DNA of 64,000 nt from JAOPZW01 sp036379935 (lineage in GTDB: Bacteria; Actinomycetota; Thermoleophilia; Solirubrobacterales; Solirubrobacteraceae). Made by a program: the position numbers and the translations under genes. The notes under the pieces are model-generated. The model worked only from the letters and a program-made list of their open reading frames with translations, was not told the origin of the DNA and did no database searches. Location: assembly GCA_036379935.1 (NCBI GenBank), contig DASVFT010000050.1, positions 14,361-78,360 of the forward strand, given 5' to 3'. This document shows, in pieces, positions 43,445 through 51,479 of this stretch. The number at the start of each line of letters is the position of its first letter. Position 1 is the first letter of the stretch.

Positions 43445-44194
43445 GTGGCGAGCGAGCTCGCACCGCGCTACCTCGACGCGATCATCGGCCTGTTGGAGCG
43501 CGTGCGCGACGAGGAGCAGGAGAACCTCGCCACTGCGGCGGAGGCGATCGCTGAGGCGATCGCCTCCGGGCACCGGGTGTTTGCCTTCGGCTGCTCGCAC
43601 TCGTCGCTGCCGGTGCAGGACATCGTCTATCGGGCCGGCGGCCTGATGCTCGTCAACCCGCTGTTCGGCCCCGGGATCGCCGCGCTGGACACGCGCCCGA
43701 CGACGCTCGGGACCGCCATCGAGAAGCTCCCCGGCTACGCCACGGCGCTGCTCGACAACAGCCCGGTGCGGGCCGGCGACGTGGTCCTCGTGGTGTCGGT
43801 CTCCGGCCGCAACGCCGTGCCCATCGAGTTGGCGCAGGTCGCGCGCGAGCGCGGAGCGACCGTGATCGGCGTGACGTCGCTGGCCTACAGCGACGCCGTC
43901 GAGTCCCGCCACGAATCGGGCCTGAAGATGAAGGACCTCTGCGACCTCGTGCTCGACAACAAGGTCGCTCCGGGCGATGCGATCCTCGAGCACGAGGCCG
44001 TGCCGCAGCGCTTCTGCCCCGGGTCGGGCGTGACCTCGACGGCGCTCCTGCACGCGCTCATGGCCGCCACCATCGAGCGGCTGGTCGCCCGCGGGATCGA
44101 GCCGCCGGTGTTCCTGGCCGCCAACGTCGACGGCGGCGCCGAGTGGAACGACCGGCTCCTCGCCGAGCACCTCGAGCGGATCTTCTACCTCTAG
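43445..44194 (+). CDS. SIS-domain protein, UPF0309/COG4821-like
   Basis: The 249-residue protein has one SIS domain: HRVFAFGCSHSSLPVQDIVYRAGG, then VVLVVSVSGRNAVPIELAQ and GATVIGVTSLAYSDAVE. FLAANVDGGAEWNDRLL closes it. COG4821 proteins are often encoded beside amino-sugar PTS genes, but their reaction is not established; an aldose-ketose isomerase or a sugar-phosphate sensor are both possible. It starts at GTG 43445 with AAAGGAGA just upstream and sits between EIIC and the DeoR gene. Confidence 0.85.
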   Translation: MASELAPRYLDAIIGLLERVRDEEQENLATAAEAIAEAIASGHRVFAFGCSHSSLPVQDIVYRAGGLMLVNPLFGPGIAALDTRPTTLGTAIEKLPGYATALLDNSPVRAGDVVLVVSVSGRNAVPIELAQVARERGATVIGVTSLAYSDAVESRHESGLKMKDLCDLVLDNKVAPGDAILEHEAVPQRFCPGSGVTSTALLHALMAATIERLVARGIEPPVFLAANVDGGAEWNDRLLAEHLERIFYL

Positions 44195-44216
44195 CCGACC
44201 GCGCAGCGGCGCGCGG

Positions 44217-44234
44217 CTTGGCACGATGTGCGCA
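44217..44234 (+). promoter_or_regulatory. Candidate repressor site at the DeoR gene start
   Basis: CTTGGCACGATGTGCGCA contains the inverted repeat GCAC-GAT-GTGC and ends on the first base of the ATG of the DeoR gene. A near match occurs in the divergent promoter at 40205-40221. Placement over the translation start would fit autorepression. Confidence 0.4.
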
Positions 44235-45019
44235 TGGGTCGGTACGAGCGCTGGAACCTGCTGCTTGAGCTCCTGGCCCGCGACGGGCAGCTGAGCGTCG
44301 ACGACGCGGCGCGGGAGCTGGCGGTCTCGACCGCCACCATCAGGCGTGACTTCGAGGAGCTCGCGCGTCAGCAGATGCTCACGCGGACGCGCGGAGGGGC
44401 GGTGGGCAACACGGTGGCCTATGACCTGCCGCTGCGCTACAAGACCGCGCGGCACGCGTCGGAGAAGGAGCGGATCGGGCGCGCCGCGGCGGGGATGGTG
44501 GGCGCGGGCGCGGTCGTCGGCCTCAACGGCGGCACGACCACCACCGACGTGGCGCGGGCGCTCGCGCTGCGCACGGACCTCAACGGCTCGCGCGAAGCCG
44601 GCAAGCTGACGGTCGTCACCAACGCGCTCAACATCGCCAACGAGCTCGCCGTTCGCCAGCACGTGAAGATCGTCGTCACCGGGGGAATACCGCGGGCGCA
44701 GTCCTACGAGCTGGTCGGCCCTCTCGCGCGGCTCGTGCTCGAGGAGGTCAGCCTCGACGTGGCCTTCATCGGCGTCGACGGGATCAACACGGCCGTGGGC
44801 GCCACGACGCACAACGAGGAGGAGGCCAGCGTCAACCAGCTGATCGTGCAGCGCGCGGCGAAGGTGGTCGTCGTGGCCGACAGCTCGAAGCTCGGTCGCC
44901 AGGCCTTCGCGCGGATCTGCGGACTGGACGAGCTCGACGGCCTCATCACCGATCGACCGGACGACATGGAGGAGATCCAGCGCCTCGAGGAGGCGGGCGT
45001 GACGGTCACGCTCGTCTAG
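44234..45019 (+). CDS. DeoR-family transcriptional regulator (AgaR/GlpR-like)
   Basis: The 261-residue repressor has an N-terminal winged helix (LLELLARDGQLSVDDAAREL, STATIRRDFEELA). A C-terminal sugar-phosphate-sensing domain has GLNGGTTTTDVARAL, VVTNALNIANELA, VVTGGIPR and VAFIGVDGIN. Such regulators release DNA when they bind a phosphorylated sugar. As the last gene of the amino-sugar cluster it most likely controls this locus, with the deaminated or deacetylated sugar phosphate as signal. ATG 44234 is preferred over GTG 44228. Confidence 0.92.
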   Translation: MGRYERWNLLLELLARDGQLSVDDAARELAVSTATIRRDFEELARQQMLTRTRGGAVGNTVAYDLPLRYKTARHASEKERIGRAAAGMVGAGAVVGLNGGTTTTDVARALALRTDLNGSREAGKLTVVTNALNIANELAVRQHVKIVVTGGIPRAQSYELVGPLARLVLEEVSLDVAFIGVDGINTAVGATTHNEEEASVNQLIVQRAAKVVVVADSSKLGRQAFARICGLDELDGLITDRPDDMEEIQRLEEAGVTVTLV

Positions 45020-45036
45020 CGCGCGGCGCCGGCCTC

Positions 45037-45411
45037 CTAGCGGTCGCGGTCGACGTCGGCCTGCGGGGCCGCCGTGGCGGCGTCCTTCAGGTCGGGCTCG
45101 GCGTCTGCGGGCAGGTCGGGCCCGCCGTCGGTCACGGCGTCGGCGTTGTCGCCGCCCGCGGGGTCGATGCCGTCCTCGGTCGCCGGCTCGTCCGAGCCGG
45201 TGGTCTGCCCGAGCACCGAGCTCTTGAGCTCAGGATCCTCATCCAGCATCTCTCGCGGCGCGTCGGACCCGCCCAGCTCGGCGGGCACGAGGCCGTCCTG
45301 CGCGGTGCGCGCCCACTCGCCCTTCTCGCGCGCCTCGGCTTCCCCTGGCGTGGGGCCGCCCCGCTGCTCGCTCGGCTTCTGCGAGCCCTGCTCGTCGCCA
45401 CTGCCAGCCAT
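45037..45411 (-). CDS. Small acidic, intrinsically disordered protein
   Basis: I cannot assign this 124-residue protein. It is strongly acidic and rich in Asp, Glu, Pro, Gly and Ala, with no hydrophobic core, so it should be largely disordered. The start at 45411 is well supported by AAGGAGG six bases before the ATG; an ATG 13 codons earlier is not. Low-complexity acidic proteins of this kind occur in actinobacteria as possible stress or hydration proteins, but this is only a suggestion. It is convergent with the DeoR gene (17-bp gap). Confidence 0.7.
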   Translation of the reverse strand: MAGSGDEQGSQKPSEQRGGPTPGEAEAREKGEWARTAQDGLVPAELGGSDAPREMLDEDPELKSSVLGQTTGSDEPATEDGIDPAGGDNADAVTDGGPDLPADAEPDLKDAATAAPQADVDRDR

Positions 45412-45514
45412 GAATCCTCCTTGCGGTCGGTACGTCGGGTGCAGGAGCACGCTGTACCCGCGTCAGCTCCCAAGCAGCCGCACGCCGGGGCGCGCCGACT
45501 AGGGTCCGCCGTGC

Positions 45515-46270
45515 GTGACGGCCGCCTACGACGAGATCGGACGGGACTACGGTGAGTACCGCCGCGCTGATCCGCGCCTCGCCGCCGCGATCTGGGCCGC
45601 GCTCGGCAACGCTCGCAGCGTCATCAACGTCGGCGCGGGCAGCGGCTCCTACGAGCCGGCGGACCGCGACGTCCTGGCCGTCGAGCCATCGGCGGTGATG
45701 ATCGCTCAACGCCCGCCCGGCGCCGCGCGGGCACTGCAGGCCACCGCCGAGTCGCTTCCGCTCTACGACGACTCGTTCGACGCTGCTATGGCGGTCCTGA
45801 CGCTTCAGCACTGGACCGACGTCGAGCAGGGCCTGGCCGAGCTCTCTCGTGTCGCGCGGCAGCGGATCGTCCTCGTCACCATGGACGTCGAGCAACTCGG
45901 TGAGCACTGGCTCATCCGCGACTACATCCCCGAGACGCTCGCCACCCAGGCGGTGGCCTTCCCGTCCATCAGCTCCCTCGAGCGAGCGCTCCCCGGCGCC
46001 TCCGTCTCGGTTCTGGCAGTCCCCCGCGACTGCACCGACCGGTTCATGGCCGCCCTGTGGGCACGACCCGAGGACTACTTCGATCCGCGCCTCCGCAACG
46101 CGACCTCCGCCTGGCATGAGCTCCCGGACCAGATCGTCGAGCGGGCGCTCGGCACGCTTCGCTGCGACCTCGACAGCGGACGCTGGGACGAGCGCTACGG
46201 CCACCTGCGCCGCATGCCTGAGCTCGACGTCGGCCTGCGCATCGTCTGCGCCGAGCTCGGTGCGGGCTAG
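45515..46270 (+). CDS. Class I SAM-dependent methyltransferase
   Basis: The 251-residue protein has the Methyltransf_11 layout: VINVGAGSGSYE (motif I, about 36-47), VLAVEPSAVMI (motif II), ESLPLYDDSFDAAMAVLTLQHW (motif IV) and ELSRVARQRIVLVTMD. The C-terminal half lacks obvious substrate motifs. A small molecule is the likely methyl acceptor; ubiquinone/menaquinone-type enzymes have a similar core but different tails. It starts at GTG 45515. Its stop overlaps the convergent toxin gene by 4 bp. Confidence 0.85.
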   Translation: MTAAYDEIGRDYGEYRRADPRLAAAIWAALGNARSVINVGAGSGSYEPADRDVLAVEPSAVMIAQRPPGAARALQATAESLPLYDDSFDAAMAVLTLQHWTDVEQGLAELSRVARQRIVLVTMDVEQLGEHWLIRDYIPETLATQAVAFPSISSLERALPGASVSVLAVPRDCTDRFMAALWARPEDYFDPRLRNATSAWHELPDQIVERALGTLRCDLDSGRWDERYGHLRRMPELDVGLRIVCAELGAG

Positions 46271-46698
46271 CTCCCGACGAACGGGTTGTTGACTCGGACG
46301 GTCCCGTACGTGCGGTTGTGCTGGAAGTCCTCGGAGTGCAACTCGGCCAGGCCATAGTGCTCGGCGTACGCCCAGAGGTGAGCGTCGAACCAGGAGAGCC
46401 GGTAGGCGGCCGCGCCACGAAGTGCAAGGCGGAGGATGTCGTCGTTCGGATGCAGGACGTCGAACTGGAGCAGCAGGTCCTCCGCCTCCTGCGTCGCTTC
46501 AGCCATGTCCAGCAGCGGGCCGCCACCGGCGGGTGGCCGCGTCACCGCGGCGACGAACTCCAGCACCGCCTGGTGCGCCAGTCGCAGCTCCCCGCTTTGG
46601 ATGCCGTGGCGCAGGAGCTCTGTCGCGACGCGCTGCTTGTCGGGGAACCGTGGGTCGAAGCGGTAGACGAGGATGTTGGTGTCAACGAGCGCTGCCAC
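46267..46698 (-). CDS. PIN-domain toxin (VapC-like)
   Basis: The 143-residue protein is a PIN-domain ribonuclease. The acidic metal site is visible: Asp6 in LVDTNILVY, Glu47 in AVLEFVA, Asp105 in SWFDAHLWAYA, and the last acidic pair in HSEDFQH. It should cleave RNA when free of antitoxin. The GTG start lies 17 bp inside the end of the antitoxin gene, the usual coupled order. Confidence 0.9.
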   Translation of the reverse strand: MAALVDTNILVYRFDPRFPDKQRVATELLRHGIQSGELRLAHQAVLEFVAAVTRPPAGGGPLLDMAEATQEAEDLLLQFDVLHPNDDILRLALRGAAAYRLSWFDAHLWAYAEHYGLAELHSEDFQHNRTYGTVRVNNPFVGS

Positions 46699-46990
46699 GC
46701 TCGTAAAGACCCTCGCGTCGCCAACCGCGGTCGCCCCGTCCGCCCCGTCGCTTGCTCTGCTGTCGTGCCTGCTGTCGCTCGGTCGCCTGGTCGAAGCGCT
46801 CCAGGCGCCGCTCGCGATCCAGCGCCGCGCTCCTGACCCCAGGCCGCTGGACGCGAATCGCCTCGCCGGCGGGCACGAACTCGATCTCGTCGCCGGCGAC
46901 GATGCCGTACTGGTCGGCGACGGACTTGGGGATCGTCACCTGCCGCTTGCTCGTCACCCGGGCCACCCGCCTTACTCTAGCAAGGACCAT
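46682..46990 (-). CDS. AbrB/SpoVT-type antitoxin
   Basis: The 102-residue protein has a SpoVT/AbrB swapped-hairpin DNA-binding domain (VTSKRQVTIPKSVADQYGI, VAGDEIEFVPAG). A highly charged C-terminal tail rich in Arg/Gln follows and should wrap the toxin. ATG 46990 has AAGGA directly against it, too close to work well. GTG 46966 or 46957 are realistic alternatives, the first possibly leaderless behind TAGAGT. It lies upstream of and overlaps the PIN toxin. Confidence 0.82.
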   Translation of the reverse strand: MVLARVRRVARVTSKRQVTIPKSVADQYGIVAGDEIEFVPAGEAIRVQRPGVRSAALDRERRLERFDQATERQQARQQSKRRGGRGDRGWRREGLYERGSAR

Positions 46991-46996
46991 TCCTTG
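46981..46996. promoter_or_regulatory. Palindrome over the antitoxin start
   Basis: CAAGGA-CCAT-TCCTTG is a perfect 6-bp inverted repeat with a 4-bp centre that contains the antitoxin's candidate ATG. AbrB-type antitoxins repress their own promoters, so this is a reasonable operator. If the true start is further in, the site would sit over the promoter. Confidence 0.4.
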
Positions 46997-47120
46997 TTCG
47001 GCGCGTGGGAATCCAAGATAGGTACCGGCCGCCTCCAAGCTAGGGGGTCCTCCCGATGCGGGCGATGGGGGCCGCCCGTAGGTTCGTGACGACAAGCGGT
47101 CAACGAACAGGAGGCACGAA

Positions 47121-47393
47121 ATGCCGCGATACATGGTGCAGCGCCGCTTCGAGGAGGGGCTGCACATCCCGGTGGCCGACGGTGGGGCGGAGCTCTGCCG
47201 CGCGGTCGTCGAGCGCAACGCCGAGGAGGGCGTGACGTGGATCAGCTCGTTCGTCAGCGAGGACAAGAGCCGCACGTTCTGCGTCTATGACGCGCCGACT
47301 CCCGAGGCGATCCGCAAGACGGCGGCGCGCAACGCGCTGCCGGTCGACGAGATCACTCGTGTGAGCGTTCTCGATCCCTACTTCTACGTGTGA
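47121..47393 (+). CDS. DUF4242 family protein
   Basis: The 90-residue protein matches the DUF4242 pattern: PRYMVQRRFEEGL, EEGVTWISSFVSEDKSRTFC and the closing VSVLDPYFYV. This is a ferredoxin-like alpha/beta fold; the Streptomyces relative SCO4226 binds nickel, which is the only known activity. An excellent AGGAGG precedes the ATG. Its partner gene begins 13 bp later. The 130-bp gap before it (46991-47120) should hold the promoters of this gene and of the antitoxin. Confidence 0.85.
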   Translation: MPRYMVQRRFEEGLHIPVADGGAELCRAVVERNAEEGVTWISSFVSEDKSRTFCVYDAPTPEAIRKTAARNALPVDEITRVSVLDPYFYV

Positions 47394-47406
47394 GCAGGAG
47401 GACGAC

Positions 47407-47670
47407 ATGTTCAAGCACCATGCGATCAGGCGGGCGCTGACCGGCGGTCTCGTGATCGCCGCGGCGGCCTTCCCGTCCGCCGCCCAGGCCAGGCCTGCCC
47501 TGGATCCGCCGGCAACGGTGGGCGCGACCCACGCCGCGCCCGCGCGCTCGGGCTTCCAGTGGGACGACGCGGGGCTGGGCGCCGCCGCGGCGGTCCTGGC
47601 GCTCGGGGGCGGCGGCGTGCTCGCGACCGGCGTGCGGCGCCGTCGCACCCACCGCACCGTCGTCGGTTGA
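47407..47670 (+). CDS. Small exported protein with C-terminal membrane segment
   Basis: The 87-residue protein has a signal peptide (ALTGGLVIAAAAFPSAAQA) and a second hydrophobic stretch (about 55-75, GLGAAAAVLALGGGGVLATG) followed by RRRR, so it is anchored with a short external loop. Proteins of this shape are frequent in Thermoleophilia. No function is known. GAGGA precedes the ATG, and it is probably co-transcribed with the DUF4242 gene. Confidence 0.7.
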   Translation: MFKHHAIRRALTGGLVIAAAAFPSAAQARPALDPPATVGATHAAPARSGFQWDDAGLGAAAAVLALGGGGVLATGVRRRRTHRTVVG

Positions 47671-47755
47671 CAGGCGGACCGGCCGGGGCGCGCATCCGAT
47701 CCCCGGCCGGTCTTCTGCCGGCTGTCGCCGGGGGGTGCGAGACTGGCCCGCGAAC

Positions 47756-50386
47756 ATGGAGGGACTCCTCGAGCGCGGCGAGAGCATGGCCGTCCTCAAC
47801 GAGGTGCTCGCCGGCGTCCGGTCGTCCGCCGAAGGTCGGTTGGTGCTCGTGGGCGGAGAAGCGGGCGTCGGGAAGACGACGCTCCTGCGGACGTTCTGCG
47901 AGACACAGGCAGAGCCGGCGCGGATCCTGTGGGGGGCGTGCGAGCCGCTGCGGACGCCCCGCCCCCTGGGGCCGCTGTGGGACGTGGCCGAGGCGACCGG
48001 CGGCGAGCTCCAGGACCTCGTCGCAGGAGCGGCCAGGCCGCACGAGGTGGCGCTCGCGCTGCTGGCAGAGCTGCGGGGCCGCGTGCCGGCGGTCCTGGTG
48101 CTGGAGGACGTGCACTGGGCGGACGAGGCGACGCTCGACGTGATCACGCTGCTCGCCGCGCGCATCGGCTCGGCTCGCGCCCTCGTGCTCGCGACCTATC
48201 GCGACGACGAGCTCGATCGTTCCGAGCAGCTGCGCTTCGTGCTGGGAGAGCTGGTGCGGCGGCCGGGTCGGCTCAAGGTGGAGCCGCTCTCACCCGCGGG
48301 CGTGGCGACGCTCGCCGAGCCCCACGGGATCGACGGCGACGAGCTGTACCGCAGGACCGGCGGCAATCCGTTCTTCGTCGTCGAAGCGCTGGCGGCGGCG
48401 GGCCAGCAGATCCCGGAGACGGTGCGCGACGCGGTCCTCGCTCGTGCGGCGCGCCTGCCGGAGCCGGCGCGCAGGCTCCTCGACGCCGTCGCGATCGTGC
48501 CCGGACAGGTCGACCTGTGGCTGCTCCAAGAGCTGGCGGGCGCCCTCGTCGACCGCGTCGACGAGTGCCTGGCGTCGGGCATGCTGAGCGCGGGCCAAGC
48601 GCACGTCGGGTTCCGCCATGAGCTCGCGCGCCTCGCGATCGCCGAGGCGATGCCGCCGAACCGCAGGCTGACGCTGCATCGCGCGGCCCTGGCCGCGCTG
48701 GTCGCTCGCGGCCCTCGCGACGCGGATCTCGCGCGGCTCGCCGAGCATGCGGACGCCGCGGGCGACGTCGAGAGCGTGCTGCGCTGGGCGCCGCGGGCGG
48801 CCGAGCGGGCCGCCGCGTCCGGGGCCCATCGCGAGGCGGCCGCGCAGTACGCGCGGGCGTTGAGGTTCGCCGACGGCCTCCCGCTGCAGGCGCGCGCCGA
48901 GCTCCTGCAGCGCCTCGCCCACGAGTCCTACATCACGGCGCAGTTCGATGCGGCGATCGCCGCGCAGCAGGGAGCGCTCGAGTGCTACCGCGAGCTCGGC
49001 GACGAGCGCGGCGAGGGAGATGCCCTGCGCTCGCTGTCGCGGCTCATGTTCTTCGCCGGCCGGACCGACGAGGGCGAGCGGCTCGCCCGAGCCGCCGTCG
49101 AGCTGCTCGAGCGGCTGCCCGCAGGGCACGAGCTCGCCATGGCCTACGGCAACGTCGCGCAACGGCGGATGGTCGTCGAGGACGCCGAGGCAGCGGTGGA
49201 ATGGGGCCATCGCACGCTACAGCTCGCGCAACGCCTCGATGACACCGAGGCCCTGGTCTACGCGCTGACGAACCTCGGCGCGGCGGAGTTCCAGACGGAC
49301 AGGCCTGAGGGGCGCGACATGCTCGAGCGCGCCCTGGGGCTCGCGCAGCGGCATGGCCTGGAGGAGTACGCCGGACGGGCCTTCGTCCAGCTGGTCTACT
49401 CACCGCTGCGGTATCGCAGGTTCGACCTCGCTCGCAGCTACCTCGAGGCCGGCCTCGACTACTGCAGCGCACGAGGCCTGGACACGTGGCGGGTCTACCT
49501 GCTCGCCTTACGGGCCCGTCTGGAGCTCAGCCTCGGTCGCTGGGACGAGGCGGCCGATTCCGCAGCCCTGGTCCTGCGCGATCCGCGCAGCGCCCCGGTC
49601 GCGCGGAGCTGGGCCCTGCCGGTGCTCGGACTGGTCAGGGCGCGGCGCGGCGATGCACAGGCGTCGGAGCCGCTGGACGAGGCGCACGCTCTCACGCACT
49701 CCACCGCGGAGCTCATGCGCATCGCGCCGGTCGCCGCGGCGAGGGCCGAGCTGGCCTGGCTCACCGGCGACCACGCGGCCATCGGAAAGCTGACCGCCGA
49801 CGCGCTGGCTCTCGCCCAGCAGCGTCAAGCGCGATGGATCGCGAGCGAGCTCGTCTACTGGCGCTGGCAGGCGGGCCTGCGCGACGAGGAGGTCGTTCCC
49901 GCGACGGCAACGGACCCGTACAGCCTGGCGATCGGCGGCGAATGGGCGCGAGCGGCCGAGCGATGGAGGGAGATCGGCTGTCCGTACGAGGCGGCGCTGG
50001 CGCTCGCCGAGAGCGACGACGAGCAGGCCGTGCGCCAGTCGATCGACGAGCTGCAGCGCCTGGGGGCGCGGCCGGCGTCGGCGATCATCGCTCGCCGCCT
50101 GCGCGAGCGCGGCGTCCGCGACGTGCCGCGCGGGCCTCGCCGACGGACGCGGGAGAACCCGGCCGGCCTCACCGCGCGCGAGCTCGAGGTCCTCGAGCTG
50201 CTGGCCGAGGGGCTGCGCAACGCGCAGATCGCGCAACGCTTGGTCGTGTCCGAGAAGACCGTCGACCACCACGTCTCCGCAGTGCTGCGCAAGCTCGACG
50301 TCCGCACCCGCGGTGAGGCCGGCGCCAAGGCCGCGCGGATCGGGCTCGCCCGTCGCGACGCAGGTGACGGGCGCTCACAGCCATAG
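47756..50386 (+). CDS. LAL-type LuxR regulator with AAA+ ATPase domain
   Basis: The 876-residue regulator belongs to the large ATP-binding LuxR group. It has Walker A in GGEAGVGKTTLL (about 33-44) and Walker B with VLVLEDVHWADEATL (about 115). A long helical TPR-like middle (about 330-750) should sense a ligand or protein. The C-terminal LuxR helix-turn-helix is GLTARELEVLELLAEG and VDHHVSAVLRKLDV. ATG 47756 precedes the conserved LLERGESMAVL; the earlier GTG 47735 adds unlikely residues. It precedes the convergent PaaX gene, but no link to it is shown. Confidence 0.9.
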   Translation: MEGLLERGESMAVLNEVLAGVRSSAEGRLVLVGGEAGVGKTTLLRTFCETQAEPARILWGACEPLRTPRPLGPLWDVAEATGGELQDLVAGAARPHEVALALLAELRGRVPAVLVLEDVHWADEATLDVITLLAARIGSARALVLATYRDDELDRSEQLRFVLGELVRRPGRLKVEPLSPAGVATLAEPHGIDGDELYRRTGGNPFFVVEALAAAGQQIPETVRDAVLARAARLPEPARRLLDAVAIVPGQVDLWLLQELAGALVDRVDECLASGMLSAGQAHVGFRHELARLAIAEAMPPNRRLTLHRAALAALVARGPRDADLARLAEHADAAGDVESVLRWAPRAAERAAASGAHREAAAQYARALRFADGLPLQARAELLQRLAHESYITAQFDAAIAAQQGALECYRELGDERGEGDALRSLSRLMFFAGRTDEGERLARAAVELLERLPAGHELAMAYGNVAQRRMVVEDAEAAVEWGHRTLQLAQRLDDTEALVYALTNLGAAEFQTDRPEGRDMLERALGLAQRHGLEEYAGRAFVQLVYSPLRYRRFDLARSYLEAGLDYCSARGLDTWRVYLLALRARLELSLGRWDEAADSAALVLRDPRSAPVARSWALPVLGLVRARRGDAQASEPLDEAHALTHSTAELMRIAPVAAARAELAWLTGDHAAIGKLTADALALAQQRQARWIASELVYWRWQAGLRDEEVVPATATDPYSLAIGGEWARAAERWREIGCPYEAALALAESDDEQAVRQSIDELQRLGARPASAIIARRLRERGVRDVPRGPRRRTRENPAGLTARELEVLELLAEGLRNAQIAQRLVVSEKTVDHHVSAVLRKLDVRTRGEAGAKAARIGLARRDAGDGRSQP

Positions 50387-50392
50387 CGCTCA

Positions 50393-50407
50393 GCCGGCCT
50401 AGCCGGC
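50393..50407. terminator. Short hairpin between convergent LAL and PaaX genes
   Basis: GCCGGC-CTA-GCCGGC forms a 6-bp stem with a 3-base loop and overlaps the PaaX stop codon. It is too short to be certain as a terminator. Confidence 0.3.
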
Positions 50408-51250
50408 GAGCTGGCGCGCCGCGGGCGCGCCGGCGCCCTCCAGCGACGCGAAGTGGTCCTGTGCCGGCTCGTCCCAGAGCGCGTGGCGCTCGGTGAAGAC
50501 ATCGTGGGCACGTGAGCGCGGCCACCCGCTCGGCAGGACGTGCTCGGGGAGGTCCGGGTCGACGAACGGGAACTTGCGCCACTCGTGGACGAGCAGCGTC
50601 TGAGCGCGGAAGATGGCCTCGGGCGTGCTCGGCCGGAGCCGGCCGAAGTTCGCGATGAACTGCCGGTAGGCGTCCGCGACCGCTTGCAGGTCCCACGCCT
50701 GGGCGACCACGTGCGCCGGGTCGCCGACGCTGCCCAGCTCCGCGCGGAAGGAGAGCAGCTCCGCGACGGAGTCGTCGCTGGCGATCTCGCCGAGCTCGCT
50801 CTCGCGGTCGACGTGCGGCGTGATCCACAGCCCTCCGCCCAGCGAGCCGAAGCCGGCCCACGCCAGCGCGCTGCGCGCCTGATGGCGAACCTCGCGCGAC
50901 TCCTCGGGCACGCGCAGCACGACGAGCAGCCATTGCCCGTCCCAGTCCCACGGCTCGCCGAACGAGTAGATGCGCTCGGCCCCGCTGCGCAGCATGTCGG
51001 CGGTGTCGGGCAGGAGGTGGACGCGCGACCGCCGCCCGTGGCGCTCGGTCCGCAACCAGCCCGCCGTGACGCTGCGCGCCAGCGCCTGCCGTGCGGCCTG
51101 GGTCTTGTAGCCCACCGCGCCGAGCGCCGCGATCAGCGTCTCCTGCCACACGCCGTCGTGGCGCGGCAGCACGTACTCGCCGAGCACGGTGAGCAGGACG
51201 GACCGCGCGGCCGGGGCCCCAACCGAGCGTCGACGCAGCTGGTGGTTCAC
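50399..51250 (-). CDS. paaX: PaaX-family transcriptional repressor
   Basis: The 283-residue protein has the PaaX layout. An N-terminal winged helix (SVLLTVLGEYVLPRHDGVWQ, KTQAARQALARSVTAGW) leads to a central domain (WDGQWLLVVLRVPEESREVR, LGGGLWITPH). The C-terminal region includes LLVHEWRKFPFVDPDLPEHVLP, a strongly conserved family stretch. PaaX represses phenylacetate catabolism and is released by phenylacetyl-CoA. It closes the epoxidase-like operon, 31 bp after the zinc-ribbon gene, so it should respond to an aryl-CoA and bind the repeats in the divergent promoter. Confidence 0.9.
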   Translation of the reverse strand: MNHQLRRRSVGAPAARSVLLTVLGEYVLPRHDGVWQETLIAALGAVGYKTQAARQALARSVTAGWLRTERHGRRSRVHLLPDTADMLRSGAERIYSFGEPWDWDGQWLLVVLRVPEESREVRHQARSALAWAGFGSLGGGLWITPHVDRESELGEIASDDSVAELLSFRAELGSVGDPAHVVAQAWDLQAVADAYRQFIANFGRLRPSTPEAIFRAQTLLVHEWRKFPFVDPDLPEHVLPSGWPRSRAHDVFTERHALWDEPAQDHFASLEGAGAPAARQLAG

Positions 51251-51281
51251 GGCGGGCAGCCTAGCGGCGCCGGCGGCACGC

Positions 51282-51479
51282 TCAGTTGCCTCCGCCCGGC
51301 GGCCCGGCTCGGTCGCGCGCGTCGTCGAAGTCCTCGCGCACGGCCTCGAAGTAGCTGTTGCACGCCGCGCAGCGCCACTGCGCGGTGATGATCTGGCCGC
51401 CCCACTGCCCGACGCGCTCGACGTCGCGGGCGCCGCAGAAGGGGCAGCTCGGAGCGGCGGTCCGGGGCGCGCTCGTCAG
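51282..51479 (-). CDS. Zinc-ribbon protein resembling the C-terminal domain of PaaD
   Basis: This 65-residue frame has two CxxC pairs, SCPFCGARDVE and RCAACNSYFEAV, spaced as in the zinc-binding tail of PaaD, which normally follows a DUF59 domain in one chain. Here it is encoded alone, after the PaaB-like gene. The likely start is a CTG overlapping the previous TGA (CTGA), since no ATG or GTG lies before the first CxxC. Ribosomal frameshifting from the PaaB frame is another possibility. Its tail is Gly-rich. Confidence 0.65.
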   Translation of the reverse strand: MTSAPRTAAPSCPFCGARDVERVGQWGGQIITAQWRCAACNSYFEAVREDFDDARDRAGPPGGGN

